Assembly (NCBI GenBank): GCA_947380905.1
Contig: CANCSS010000019.1
Coordinates: forward strand, 1 to 42,160
Length of the DNA stretch: 42,160 bases
Direction: 5' to 3'
DNA from: Chitinophagaceae bacterium
GTDB taxonomy: Bacteria; Bacteroidota; Bacteroidia; Chitinophagales; Chitinophagaceae
Of this stretch, positions 34,877 to 42,160 are shown one piece after another (position 1 is the stretch's first letter; every line of letters begins with the position of its first letter). A program made the translations under genes and the position numbers. The notes under the pieces were generated by a model, which saw nothing but the letters and a program-made list of their open reading frames with translations, was not told the origin of the DNA and searched no databases.

Positions 34877-36445
34877 TTAAAAGGGCTGATCGTCGTTGAT
34901 GCCTTCATCAAATTCACCTCCATTCATTTTACTGCCTTGAATAAAGAAGCGTCCGCCATCCCCCGTGTCGCCATTGTTGGTGCCTGCTTGTATAGGTTTG
35001 TAATTATTGCCTAGTCCTGGAATACCGCTGTCTCCTTCCCATTCTTCGAAGCGTTGAATGTCCAAATTGGCTCTTAATTTAATTAAGTCTAATCGGCCAT
35101 TTCTATGCTTCGCAATTCTAATATGTGTTTCACCTTGAGTGCTTTCTCCCATTTCATTGCTCATTACTTCATAATATTCAGGACGGTAAATGAACATGAC
35201 CATATCGGCATCTTGCTCAATGGCACCCGATTCACGCAAGTCACTCAATTGAGGCATCTTACTTTCTTTTCTCGTTTCTACCGCACGACTTAATTGAGAC
35301 AAGGCGATAATGGGAATATTTAATTCCTTGGCCAGCGCTTTTAAACTTCTTGAAATATTACTAATCTCTTGTTCACGATTTGAATTTCTATCCCCCGATC
35401 CGCTCATTAATTGTAAGTAGTCAATGATGATTATTTTGACATGATGCTTGTTCACCAATCTTCTTGCTTTGGCTCTAAATTCAAAAATATTTAAGGCAGC
35501 TGTATCGTCAATATAAATAGGGGCTTGCTCTAATTTTTTAATACCCTTGCTATGCAATTGTTGGTATTCGTAATCTTCTAACTTACCTCTCGAAATTTTT
35601 TCCATTTTAATTTCACTCTCCGCACTTAAAATACGTTGCACCAATTGAGAAGCGCTCATTTCTAAACTAAAAAAGCCCACCGCTTGTGGTTTGGTTGGAT
35701 GCAATGCTGCATTGCGCGCCAAGTTCAATGCAAAAGCAGTTTTACCCACAGAAGGTCGGGCAGCTAAAATGATTAAATCGGTGGGTTGCCATCCATAGGT
35801 AATTCTATCTAAAGAAGTGAAACCACTTGGCACTCCAGAAATTTCATCTTTTTGAGTTCTTAATAAATCAATTCTCGTCACCGCATGAGCTAAGGCATCT
35901 CCAATGTCCACGAAATTTTTCTTCAAATAATTATTCGTGATATTGAACATTTTAGTTTCACTGTCATCTAATAAATCAAATACATCCGTACTGTCTTCGT
36001 AAGCGTTGGCAATGACTTCCCCGCTAATTCTTATGAGTTCTCTCTGAATAAATTTTTGTAAAACAATTCTACCATGCGCTTCAATATTTGCGGTAGAGAC
36101 TACTACGTTGGTTAGTTTTGAAATATAATAAGCACCACCAATAATATCAAGTTGTTCGCGCGTTTTTAATTCCTCTACCATGGTGAGCATATCAATGGGC
36201 ATGTTTTTTTGTTGCAAACTTTGCATTGCTTCAAAAATCATTTGATGCGCTTCTACATAAAAACATTCTGGCTTTAAAATTTCAGTAACGGTATCAAAAG
36301 CACTTTTGTCTAACAAAATGGCCCCCAAGACTGCTTCTTCCAATTCTCTGGCCTGCGGTGGAATTTTTCCATACATCATGGAACTAATGTCTACGGAAGT
36401 ACTTTTCTTTTTAGTTCTATTGGTATTGATATTGGGAAGGGCCAT
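34877..36445 (-). CDS. dnaB: Replicative DNA helicase DnaB
   Basis: 522 residues from the ATG at 36445 (a TTG nine bases earlier is in frame but less likely). N-terminal helical domain (PPQARELEEAVLGAILLDKSAF to about 150), linker, then a RecA-like helicase domain with Walker A ARPSVGKTAFALN (about 226), SLEMSASQLVQRI, Walker B IIIIDYLQLM and the arginine-finger region (AKHRNGRLD). A low-complexity Gly/Asn/Asp-rich tail ends the protein. It unwinds DNA at the replication fork. It heads a leftward operon. No intein. Confidence 0.97.
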   Translation of the reverse strand: MALPNINTNRTKKKSTSVDISSMMYGKIPPQARELEEAVLGAILLDKSAFDTVTEILKPECFYVEAHQMIFEAMQSLQQKNMPIDMLTMVEELKTREQLDIIGGAYYISKLTNVVVSTANIEAHGRIVLQKFIQRELIRISGEVIANAYEDSTDVFDLLDDSETKMFNITNNYLKKNFVDIGDALAHAVTRIDLLRTQKDEISGVPSGFTSLDRITYGWQPTDLIILAARPSVGKTAFALNLARNAALHPTKPQAVGFFSLEMSASQLVQRILSAESEIKMEKISRGKLEDYEYQQLHSKGIKKLEQAPIYIDDTAALNIFEFRAKARRLVNKHHVKIIIIDYLQLMSGSGDRNSNREQEISNISRSLKALAKELNIPIIALSQLSRAVETRKESKMPQLSDLRESGAIEQDADMVMFIYRPEYYEVMSNEMGESTQGETHIRIAKHRNGRLDLIKLRANLDIQRFEEWEGDSGIPGLGNNYKPIQAGTNNGDTGDGGRFFIQGSKMNGGEFDEGINDDQPF

Positions 36446-36517
36446 AGGAATCAACTATTTTCTACTGCGAAAATCAACCCAAATTGGGACTTCATGAAAT
36501 TTAGTTTTGCAATGGGC

Positions 36518-36526
36518 TTATGCACA
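36518..36526 (+). promoter_or_regulatory. DnaA-box match between dnaB and pheT
   Basis: TTATGCACA is an exact match to TTATNCACA. TTATTCACT (36594-36602), in the same 221-base divergent gap, differs at the last base. A DnaA role in regulating dnaB or pheT is possible; single boxes also occur by chance. Confidence 0.35.
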
Positions 36527-36635
36527 GGCCTTTCTCGTTCGAAATACACAATAATTGAGGGTTGTTCACCCGTTTTGCACTTTGTATTAGTAGTTATTCA
36601 CTTCTATTTTTTACTCAAAAGCACTTAAAAATTTG

Positions 36636-36643
36636 TATTTTTG
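36636..36643 (+). promoter_or_regulatory. -7 promoter element of pheT
   Basis: TATTTTTG fits TAnnTTTG, 23 bases before the pheT ATG. No clear -33 TTG. Confidence 0.45.
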
Positions 36644-36666
36644 AAGCCATACCATAAAGATTCAAT

Positions 36667-39075
36667 ATGACGATTAGTTATCGCTGGCTGAGTACTTATT
36701 TGCCTCAAAAGCTTACCCCTGAGCAGTTGTCCACTATACTCACTTCCATAGGTTTAGAAGTGGAGTCCTTGGAAAATTATGAAAATTACAAAGGAGGCTT
36801 GGCAGGCTTGTTGGTGGGCGAAGTGCTTGAAGTGATACCACACCCCAATGCAGACAAATTAAAATTGACAAAAGTAGCGGTTGGAAAAGAACGTCCATTA
36901 AATATTGTATGTGGAGCCAGCAATGTAGCCGTGGGTCAAAAAGTAGTAGTAGCAACCATAGGCACTACCATTTATCCAAAAGGAGCAGGGGCGATTACCA
37001 TAAAGTTGGCAAAAATTAGAGGAGAAGAAAGTGAGGGCATGATTTGTGCCGAAGATGAAATAGGTATCAGTGAAGATCATGCAGGCATTATTGTTTTAGA
37101 TTCAAAATGGATTGCGGGTGATTTGGTTTCGGCAGTATATGAATATCATCAGGACTGGATTTATGAAATAGGACTTACCCCCAATAGAATGGATGCGATG
37201 AGTCATTATGGAGTCGCCAAAGATGTTTGTGCTTATTTGTCTTACCATGAAGCCGTGGTAAAAGCCATTAGCCCTTTTACTAAAAAAGCGACTAAAAATA
37301 ATGCAGTAAAACCTTTCAAAGTTATTATAGAAGATGAAAAAGGTTGTGGACGATACAGTGGAATGAATATAGAAGGGGTCTCTGTGAAAGCGTCGCCTTC
37401 TTGGTTAAAAAATACTTTGCAAGCCATTGGCATTCGATCCATCAATAATATTGTAGACATCACGAATTATATTTTACACGCAACTGGTCAACCTTTGCAT
37501 GCTTTTGATGCCGATCAAATCAAAGACCAAAAAGTAGTGGTAAAAAAATATGCTGCAGGAACAAAATTTGTCACCTTGGATGGAACTGAACGCAACCTCA
37601 CAGCAAATGATGTAATGATTAGCGATAGTGAAAAACCAATGTGTATCGCGGGTGTGTATGGCGGTTTAAAAAGTGGTGTATCTGCTGCTACAAAAAATAT
37701 TTTTTTAGAAAGCGCTTGGTTTGAAAATGTGCACATTCGTAAAACATCGGTACATCATGGATTGAGAACGGATGCAGCTACTCGATTTGAAAAAGGGGTA
37801 GACATTACTGGGACTTTGGATGTATTGGAGTTGGCTGCGCAAATGATACAAGAACTGGCAGGGGGTGCTTGCAGTGAAGTGATTGATGTGTATCCGCATC
37901 CTGTATCAAAAACAAAAGTTTCATTGACCTATGCGTATTTAAAAAAATTAAGTGGAAAAGCTTATTCTGCGGCGGCTGTAAAAACTATTTTAACCAGTTT
38001 GGGCTTTGAATTTTTGCAAGAAAACGAAATTGGGATTGAAATTGCCGTGCCCAATCATAAACCAGATATTAGTTTGCCTGCCGACATCGTAGAAGAAATT
38101 TTACGTATAGATGGGTTGGATAATATTGCTATTCCAACCACCATTTCCATGAGTCCTTCCATAGATCCATTGGAAAAGAAAGAGAAGTTTAAAGAAAAAA
38201 TTGCCAACTATTTAGTTGGCAGAGGCTTTACCGAAATCATCACCAACTCCATTACCAATAGTGCTTATTTTTCTGAAGAAATATTGGCTGGCTCAGTAAA
38301 AATGTTGAATAATCTAAGTGCAGATTTAGACATGATGCGTCCTTCCATGTTGGAGACTGGACTCGAAACCATTGCGTATAATTTAAATAGAAAAAACAAC
38401 GCCATTTCCTTTTTTGAATTGGGGAAAGTGTACGGGAAATCGAACAAGGGCAGCTATTACGAATCGGAGCATTTGGCACTTTATATTTCTGGAAAACAAG
38501 CCGAAGATGGTTGGAGGTCCAAAGGGGTGGAGCAAGATTTTTTTGTAGCCAAAGGCATGGTGCAAGCCCTGTTTGATTTATTGGGTATGAAAAATTTTAC
38601 TTGGAAAACCAGTGCTCCAAGTACGATAGAGATGGTCGTAGATAAAAAAGTGATGGGGCAATTACAAGTGGTTCCTTCTAAAAAGTTAAATGGGTTTGGT
38701 ATCAAACAATCGGTCCTCTATATTCACTTTGATTTGATGTTGTTATTGAATGCGTATCAAAGTAAACCCGTAGTTTATAAAGAAGTTTCTAAATATCCAT
38801 CCGTCGAAAGAGACTTGGCCTTGGTGGTGCCTCAAGCTACTATTTACGAGGCCATTGAAGCGAGCATTCAGGCAGCAAAATTAACTGCTTTAAAAGAGAC
38901 CAGGGTGTTTGATATTTTTGAAAGTGAGAAATTAGGGCATCAGAAAAAATCAGTGGCCATTAATTTTGTATTCAATGACTCGGATAAAACATTGACCGAT
39001 GTGGAGATTGATGGTATGATGCAATTGCTGATTCAACAATTTGAAAAAAATATTCAAGCGGAAATAAGAAAATAA
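36667..39075 (+). CDS. pheT: Phenylalanine-tRNA ligase beta subunit
   Basis: 802 residues, full length. It forms the alpha2-beta2 enzyme with PheS (gene not in the window). Visible domains: N-terminal start MTISYRWLSTYLP, tRNA-binding OB fold (about 45-155; HPNADKLKLTKVAVG, NIVCGASNVAVGQKVVVA), B3/B4 editing domain (about 210-395; NNIVDITNYILHATGQPLHA), B5 (about 405-475; PNHKPDISLPADIVEEILR), the catalytic-like core (about 480-690) and the C-terminal FDX-ACB anticodon domain (about 705-802; YPSVERDLALVV). The next two small genes follow at 26 and 3 bases and should share its mRNA. Confidence 0.97.
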   Translation: MTISYRWLSTYLPQKLTPEQLSTILTSIGLEVESLENYENYKGGLAGLLVGEVLEVIPHPNADKLKLTKVAVGKERPLNIVCGASNVAVGQKVVVATIGTTIYPKGAGAITIKLAKIRGEESEGMICAEDEIGISEDHAGIIVLDSKWIAGDLVSAVYEYHQDWIYEIGLTPNRMDAMSHYGVAKDVCAYLSYHEAVVKAISPFTKKATKNNAVKPFKVIIEDEKGCGRYSGMNIEGVSVKASPSWLKNTLQAIGIRSINNIVDITNYILHATGQPLHAFDADQIKDQKVVVKKYAAGTKFVTLDGTERNLTANDVMISDSEKPMCIAGVYGGLKSGVSAATKNIFLESAWFENVHIRKTSVHHGLRTDAATRFEKGVDITGTLDVLELAAQMIQELAGGACSEVIDVYPHPVSKTKVSLTYAYLKKLSGKAYSAAAVKTILTSLGFEFLQENEIGIEIAVPNHKPDISLPADIVEEILRIDGLDNIAIPTTISMSPSIDPLEKKEKFKEKIANYLVGRGFTEIITNSITNSAYFSEEILAGSVKMLNNLSADLDMMRPSMLETGLETIAYNLNRKNNAISFFELGKVYGKSNKGSYYESEHLALYISGKQAEDGWRSKGVEQDFFVAKGMVQALFDLLGMKNFTWKTSAPSTIEMVVDKKVMGQLQVVPSKKLNGFGIKQSVLYIHFDLMLLLNAYQSKPVVYKEVSKYPSVERDLALVVPQATIYEAIEASIQAAKLTALKETRVFDIFESEKLGHQKKSVAINFVFNDSDKTLTDVEIDGMMQLLIQQFEKNIQAEIRK

Positions 39076-39101
39076 CTAATTTCAAGTCACAATCATTTTT
39101 A

Positions 39102-39392
39102 ATGGCCAACCTGAACGAATCCATAGCATCCCTTCAAGAAAAGCTATCCCTTTTGCTAAAGCGGTTTGCACAATTGGAAAAGGAGAATCAGCAATTAAAA
39201 ATTTCTTTGTCTCATCAGAAAGATGTGGCACATGACTTAGAAAAACAATTGAAAGCGGGGCAGACTCAATGGGCAGCAGCTTCCTTGGTCAATAAATCCA
39301 ATATGGATGCAGCAGAAAAAGACAAGTTGGTCAAAAAAATTGACCAGTACATTAAAGAAATAGATGCCAGTATTAAAAACTTGAATCCTTAA
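39102..39392 (+). CDS. Small coiled-coil protein next to zapA
   Basis: 96 residues, almost entirely heptad-like helix (ASLQEKLSLLLKRFAQLEKE, then a Lys/Gln-rich second half), without signal peptide or membrane segment. Three bases separate its stop from the zapA start, so translation is probably coupled. The size, coiled coil and neighbour recall ZapB-type or FtsB-like cell-division helpers, but there is no specific family match I can claim. It is common for Bacteroidota to carry a short coiled-coil gene here. Confidence 0.8.
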   Translation: MANLNESIASLQEKLSLLLKRFAQLEKENQQLKISLSHQKDVAHDLEKQLKAGQTQWAAASLVNKSNMDAAEKDKLVKKIDQYIKEIDASIKNLNP

Positions 39393-39395
39393 GCC

Positions 39396-39698
39396 ATGCC
39401 AGAAAATGAAGAGGTAATACCCGTTAATATTACGATTGCAGATCGCACCTACAGAGTTAAAATTGCCCCAAAGGATGAGGAAGCCGTTCGTAAAACAGCG
39501 CATCTCATTAATCAGAAAATGGTGGAATTTAAAAATGCCTATGCTGGCAAGGATATGCAGGACTATATTTCCATGGTTTTATTGTGGTTTACCACCGAGC
39601 AAGAGCAAACAGGGCAGAACCTGTATGAGCTAGAATCCATTCAAAATCAAATTGATGGCCTTACAGGGTCTATCGAAAAGGCGCTTTCTGCTACTTAA
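39396..39698 (+). CDS. zapA: Cell division protein ZapA
   Basis: 100 residues. N-terminal ZapA globular domain (VNITIADRTYRVKIAPKDEEAV) and C-terminal helix for coiled-coil tetramer formation (about 50-97; LYELESIQNQIDGLTGSIEK). ZapA bundles FtsZ filaments at the division site. It follows pheT and the coiled-coil gene and is directly followed by a probable 6S RNA, an order also seen in other bacteria where zapA neighbours ssrS. Confidence 0.9.
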   Translation: MPENEEVIPVNITIADRTYRVKIAPKDEEAVRKTAHLINQKMVEFKNAYAGKDMQDYISMVLLWFTTEQEQTGQNLYELESIQNQIDGLTGSIEKALSAT

Positions 39699-39701
39699 TT
39701 G

Positions 39702-39890
39702 AACCCCCTTGGTCCATTCTTTCCATTAATTGTTTATCTTCGTCTTGGAACCTTTGACGCATTATAAATAGTCTTAATACGTCATCTTGTAGTAGAATGA
39801 AAAAACGAAGCTTGCTATAAGTGACTAGTAATGATTTATAAATAATAGGATTAATGTAGTAACCTCATTACCAACGAAAAAGGGGAGTAT
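39702..39890 (+). ncRNA. ssrS: Probable 6S RNA
   Basis: The 221-base gap folds into one long interrupted hairpin, as expected of 6S RNA. Pairs, outside in: CCCCTT (39705-39710) with AAGGGG (39880-39885); GGT with ACC (39870-39872); CATTAAT (39724-39730) with ATTAATG (39850-39856); CTTCGT (39738-39743) with ACGAAG (39805-39810); TGACG (39755-39759) with CGTCA (39780-39784). Between the last two lies an internal bubble whose 5' side and apical stem include AACCTTTG, close to the -7 promoter element TAnnTTTG, as expected for a promoter mimic. A T8 run follows (39893-39900). The location downstream of zapA supports it. I could not test a covariance model. Confidence 0.62.
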
Positions 39891-39919
39891 GATTTTTTTT
39901 AAACAACAAGAATTAAACA

Positions 39920-41485
39920 ATGGACCAAACAATATTATTTGCCATCATAGGAGCGAGTTCCTTGGTGGGGGGCTTAATTATAGGCAAACTCGTATTTGCC
40001 CGTAATACAAAAAAGCAAATTGAAGAAGCCGAGGCACAAGCTGCCAACATTTTAAAAGAAACAGAACTTAGAGCCGAGACCATTAAAAAGGAAAAGCAAT
40101 TAGAAGCTAAGGAACGTTTTGTGCAATTAAAGTCCGAGTACGATCGTGATTTATTAGAGAAAAATAAAAAAATTGGGGAAGCTGAAAATAGAATCAAGCA
40201 AAAAGAGATTACTATTAATCAAAAGGAAGCTTCTATTGATAAGCAAGTCAAAGACAACGACATTATTAAAGAAAAATTAAATCGAGAAATTGATTTAGTA
40301 AATGTAAAGCGCTCTGAACTTGAGAAGCATCAAGAAGAGCACATTCGTCGCTTGGAAAAAATAGCCAATTTAAGTGCAGAAGATGCCAAGCAACAATTAA
40401 TTGAAAGCTTGAAAAACGAAGCGCAGACGCAAGCCCTAGTCTTACAGCAAGAAATTATAGAGGACGCAAAACAAAAAGCCAATAAGGAAGCGAAAAAAAT
40501 AATCATTCAATCTATTCAACGTACCGCTGCAGAAGTAGCGATCGAGAATACTGTGACGGTATTTAATTTAGAGTCCGATGAAATGAAGGGACAAATTATT
40601 GGTAGAGAAGGACGTAACATTCGTGCCATTGAAGCTGCAACTGGAGTAGATTTAATTGTAGACGATACGCCGGAAGCTATTTTACTTTCTTCTTTCGATC
40701 CACTTCGTCGTGAAATTGCACGTTTAAGTTTACAACGTTTGGTGGCTGATGGAAGAATTCATCCAGCACGTATTGAAGAAGTGGTAGAAAAAACACGTCG
40801 TCAATTGGAAGAACAAATTGCAGAGATTGGAGAAAGAACCGTGATTGAATTAGGTATTCATGGTTTACATAAAGAGTTGATTCGTATCATTGGAAAAATG
40901 AGATTCCGTTCTTCTTATGGTCAAAACTTATTGATGCACAGTAGAGAAACCGCCAATCTTTGTGGGATCATGGCTGCTGAATTGGGCATCAATCCAAAAT
41001 TGGCTAAAAGAGCTGGTTTATTGCATGATATAGGTAAAGTACCAGACGAGGAAACAGAATTGAGCCACGCCTTATTAGGGGCTAAATTGGCCGAAAAATA
41101 CGGTGAAAACCCAGCAGTAGTGAATGCGATCGGGGCCCACCATGATGAAATGGAAATGCAATTTGTGATTTCTCCTATTATCCAAGCTTGCGATGCCATT
41201 AGCGGTGCAAGACCTGGTGCTAGAAGAGAAATTATGCAACAATACATTCAGAGAATCAAGGACTTAGAAAACCTTGCGATGAACTATCAAGGGGTAGAAA
41301 AAGCCTATGCCATTCAAGCAGGTCGTGAATTAAGGGTGATTGTGGAAGCGGAAAAAGTAACCGATCAAACCTCTGACCAATTGAGCTTTGATATTGCACA
41401 GAAAATACAGACAGAAATGACCTATCCTGGTCAGATTAAAGTAACCGTAATACGTGAAAAAAGAGCTGTAAACATTGCCAGATAG
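39920..41485 (+). CDS. rny: Ribonuclease Y
   Basis: 521 residues with an N-terminal membrane anchor (about 4-26), a long charged coiled coil (about 30-200), a KH domain (about 215-280; [20 protein letters not shown]) and an HD phosphohydrolase domain with metal-binding residues ([12 protein letters not shown], near residue 370; [19 protein letters not shown]). RNase Y is a membrane-bound endonuclease that starts mRNA decay. It lies just after the probable 6S RNA; the gap from zapA is filled by that RNA. Confidence 0.97.
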   Translation: MDQTILFAIIGASSLVGGLIIGKLVFARNTKKQIEEAEAQAANILKETELRAETIKKEKQLEAKERFVQLKSEYDRDLLEKNKKIGEAENRIKQKEITINQKEASIDKQVKDNDIIKEKLNREIDLVNVKRSELEKHQEEHIRRLEKIANLSAEDAKQQLIESLKNEAQTQALVLQQEIIEDAKQKANKEAKKIIIQSIQRTAAEVAIENTVTVFNLESDEMKGQIIGREGRNIRAIEAATGVDLIVDDTPEAILLSSFDPLRREIARLSLQRLVADGRIHPARIEEVVEKTRRQLEEQIAEIGERTVIELGIHGLHKELIRIIGKMRFRSSYGQNLLMHSRETANLCGIMAAELGINPKLAKRAGLLHDIGKVPDEETELSHALLGAKLAEKYGENPAVVNAIGAHHDEMEMQFVISPIIQACDAISGARPGARREIMQQYIQRIKDLENLAMNYQGVEKAYAIQAGRELRVIVEAEKVTDQTSDQLSFDIAQKIQTEMTYPGQIKVTVIREKRAVNIAR

Positions 41486-41510
41486 GCTGGTATTTAATTT
41501 TATCAAATAA

Positions 41511-41542
41511 TTTGGATGGTAAGATGGGTTCGCCTACCTTTG
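41511..41542 (+). promoter_or_regulatory. Promoter of rplS
   Basis: TTTG (41511-41514), a 20-base spacer and TACCTTTG (41535-41542): both Bacteroidota promoter elements at near-ideal spacing, 22 bases before the rplS ATG. It is the best promoter in the window. Confidence 0.8.
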
Positions 41543-41564
41543 CCGTCCGCAAAAACACAGTATT

Positions 41565-41915
41565 ATGAGCGAAGCAGTAAAATTTGTACACGAGCAATTG
41601 ACCGCAAAAAAAGACTATCCAGCCTTCAAAGCTGGTGATAATATTACCGTTAACTACAAGATAGTTGAGGGTGGTAAAGAGCGTATTCAAAGTTTCCGTG
41701 GAGACGTTATAAAAACACAAGGAACAGGCGCAACGGCCTCTTTTACAGTACGTAAAATTTCCGATGGCGTTGGCGTAGAGCGTTTATTTCCTTTCTTGTC
41801 ACCAAATATCGATGGTATTTTGTTGAACAAGTCTGGTAAAGTACGTCGTGCTAAATTGTATTACTTACGCGATAGAAGCGGTAAGAGTGCTCGTATCAAA
41901 GAAAAAAGATTCTAA
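41565..41915 (+). CDS. rplS: 50S ribosomal protein L19
   Basis: 116 residues, standard length. Family landmarks: [60 protein letters not shown] and the basic end [20 protein letters not shown]. It sits at the interface of the ribosomal subunits. It has its own strong promoter and its own terminator, so it is a single-gene unit. Confidence 0.98.
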   Translation: MSEAVKFVHEQLTAKKDYPAFKAGDNITVNYKIVEGGKERIQSFRGDVIKTQGTGATASFTVRKISDGVGVERLFPFLSPNIDGILLNKSGKVRRAKLYYLRDRSGKSARIKEKRF

Positions 41916-41942
41916 ACAAGGTATTTTAAACTTACTACATAT

Positions 41943-41979
41943 AAAGTCCCGTCCTACTCTTAGGAACGGGACTTTTTTT
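41943..41979 (+). terminator. Intrinsic terminator of rplS
   Basis: AAAGTCCCGT (41943-41952) pairs with ACGGGACTTT (41966-41975), with an inner CCT/AGG stem, followed by a seven-T run. A classic terminator 27 bases after the rplS stop. Confidence 0.95.
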
Positions 41980-42075
41980 AGGCCTTATTTTTAGCTTTAT
42001 ATTGGCTTAAATCCCATAAAATATTCGTTTTCTGTTTTATAATTACCTTATCTTTAATGTTCTAAATTTAACATT

Positions 42076-42160
42076 ATGGGCAACTTAGGATTTCAAGAAT
42101 TATTAATTATCGGAGTGGTTATTTTAGTGATGTTTGGCGGAAGAAAAATCCCTGAATTCA
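42076..42160 (+). CDS. tatA: Sec-independent translocase subunit TatA (3'-partial)
   Basis: 28 residues before the window ends. The short N-terminus with GFQELLII, one membrane helix (about 7-20) and the hinge FGGRKIPEF are the TatA/TatE signature. Tat exports folded proteins across the inner membrane. A near-consensus -7 element TATCTTTA (42049-42056) lies upstream. TatA versus TatB cannot be fully excluded from this fragment, though Bacteroidota normally encode the TatA type. Confidence 0.88.
   Translation, partial: MGNLGFQELLIIGVVILVMFGGRKIPEF

Noticed and set aside
36531..36560. tRNA-like T-loop text near GTTCGAAAT
   Set aside because: No acceptor, D or anticodon stem can be formed around it.
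1..42160. CRISPR arrays, insertion sequences, prophage or toxin-antitoxin genes
   Set aside because: I looked for regularly spaced repeats, transposase or integrase motifs and small paired genes and saw none.

Overview
The window is chromosomal DNA from an AT-rich member of the Bacteroidota, most likely Chitinophagales/Chitinophagaceae. The evidence is the complete gldK-gldL-gldM-gldN block (type IX secretion and gliding), promoters of the Bacteroidota form TAnnTTTG, typical Bacteroidota families (DUF4271, DUF4783, TolC-HlyD pairs, 'GIGTTTP' surface proteins) and the near absence of strong Shine-Dalgarno sequences. I see 35 protein genes, two of them cut by the window ends (the surface protein at base 1 and tatA at 42160). 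There is one cobalamin riboswitch, one probable 6S RNA, three clear hairpin terminators and no tRNA, rRNA, CRISPR array, insertion sequence or phage.

Layout. 1-4.35 kb: two large secreted or surface proteins (LamG, discoidin-like and Gly-rich domains; then a 'GIGTTTP' protein), the only accessory-looking part. 4.4-7.4 kb: marC and a BtuB-like TonB-dependent receptor, read leftward under a cobalamin riboswitch. 7.4-12.7 kb: an amino-acid permease, a TolC-HlyD efflux pair without an inner-membrane pump, and gpsA. 12.7-17.8 kb: hemW, then DUF4271-hemD-YyaL. 17.9-22.7 kb: gldKLMN. 22.7-32.9 kb: mixed housekeeping (uvrC, DUF2721, an ABC exporter, a YkuK RNase H-like protein, engB with a haem-binding protein, gpmI, DUF4783, a SUI1 factor, dnaX). 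33-36.5 kb: a dnaB-rsmE-acyltransferase-like operon read leftward. 36.7-42.16 kb: pheT, a small coiled-coil protein, zapA, 6S RNA, rny, rplS and the start of tatA.

How the parts fit together. GldK and GldN form the periplasmic/outer-membrane ring and GldL and GldM the inner-membrane motor of one secretion machine. The riboswitch ties production of the outer-membrane vitamin B12 receptor to cellular cobalamin. hemD and hemW belong to tetrapyrrole synthesis and haem handling. dnaB, dnaX and uvrC cover replication and repair, and pheT, rplS, engB, rsmE and SUI1 cover translation.

The most notable observations are regulatory. (1) dnaX holds a run of ten A residues exactly after the clamp-loader core, and both slipped frames stop almost at once, so a shorter gamma-type subunit could be made by slippage. 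(2) The riboswitch is followed by a two-part competing helix and a perfect 10-bp hairpin that puts the btuB-like start codon in its loop. (3) uvrC and the DUF2721 gene diverge from a perfect inverted repeat made of two back-to-back -7 promoter elements. (4) A 15-bp terminator-like hairpin ends directly on the marC start codon. (5) GldK lacks the expected lipobox cysteine. I did not find a gene cluster that looks like a wholly new defence or metabolic system; most genes are conserved core functions.
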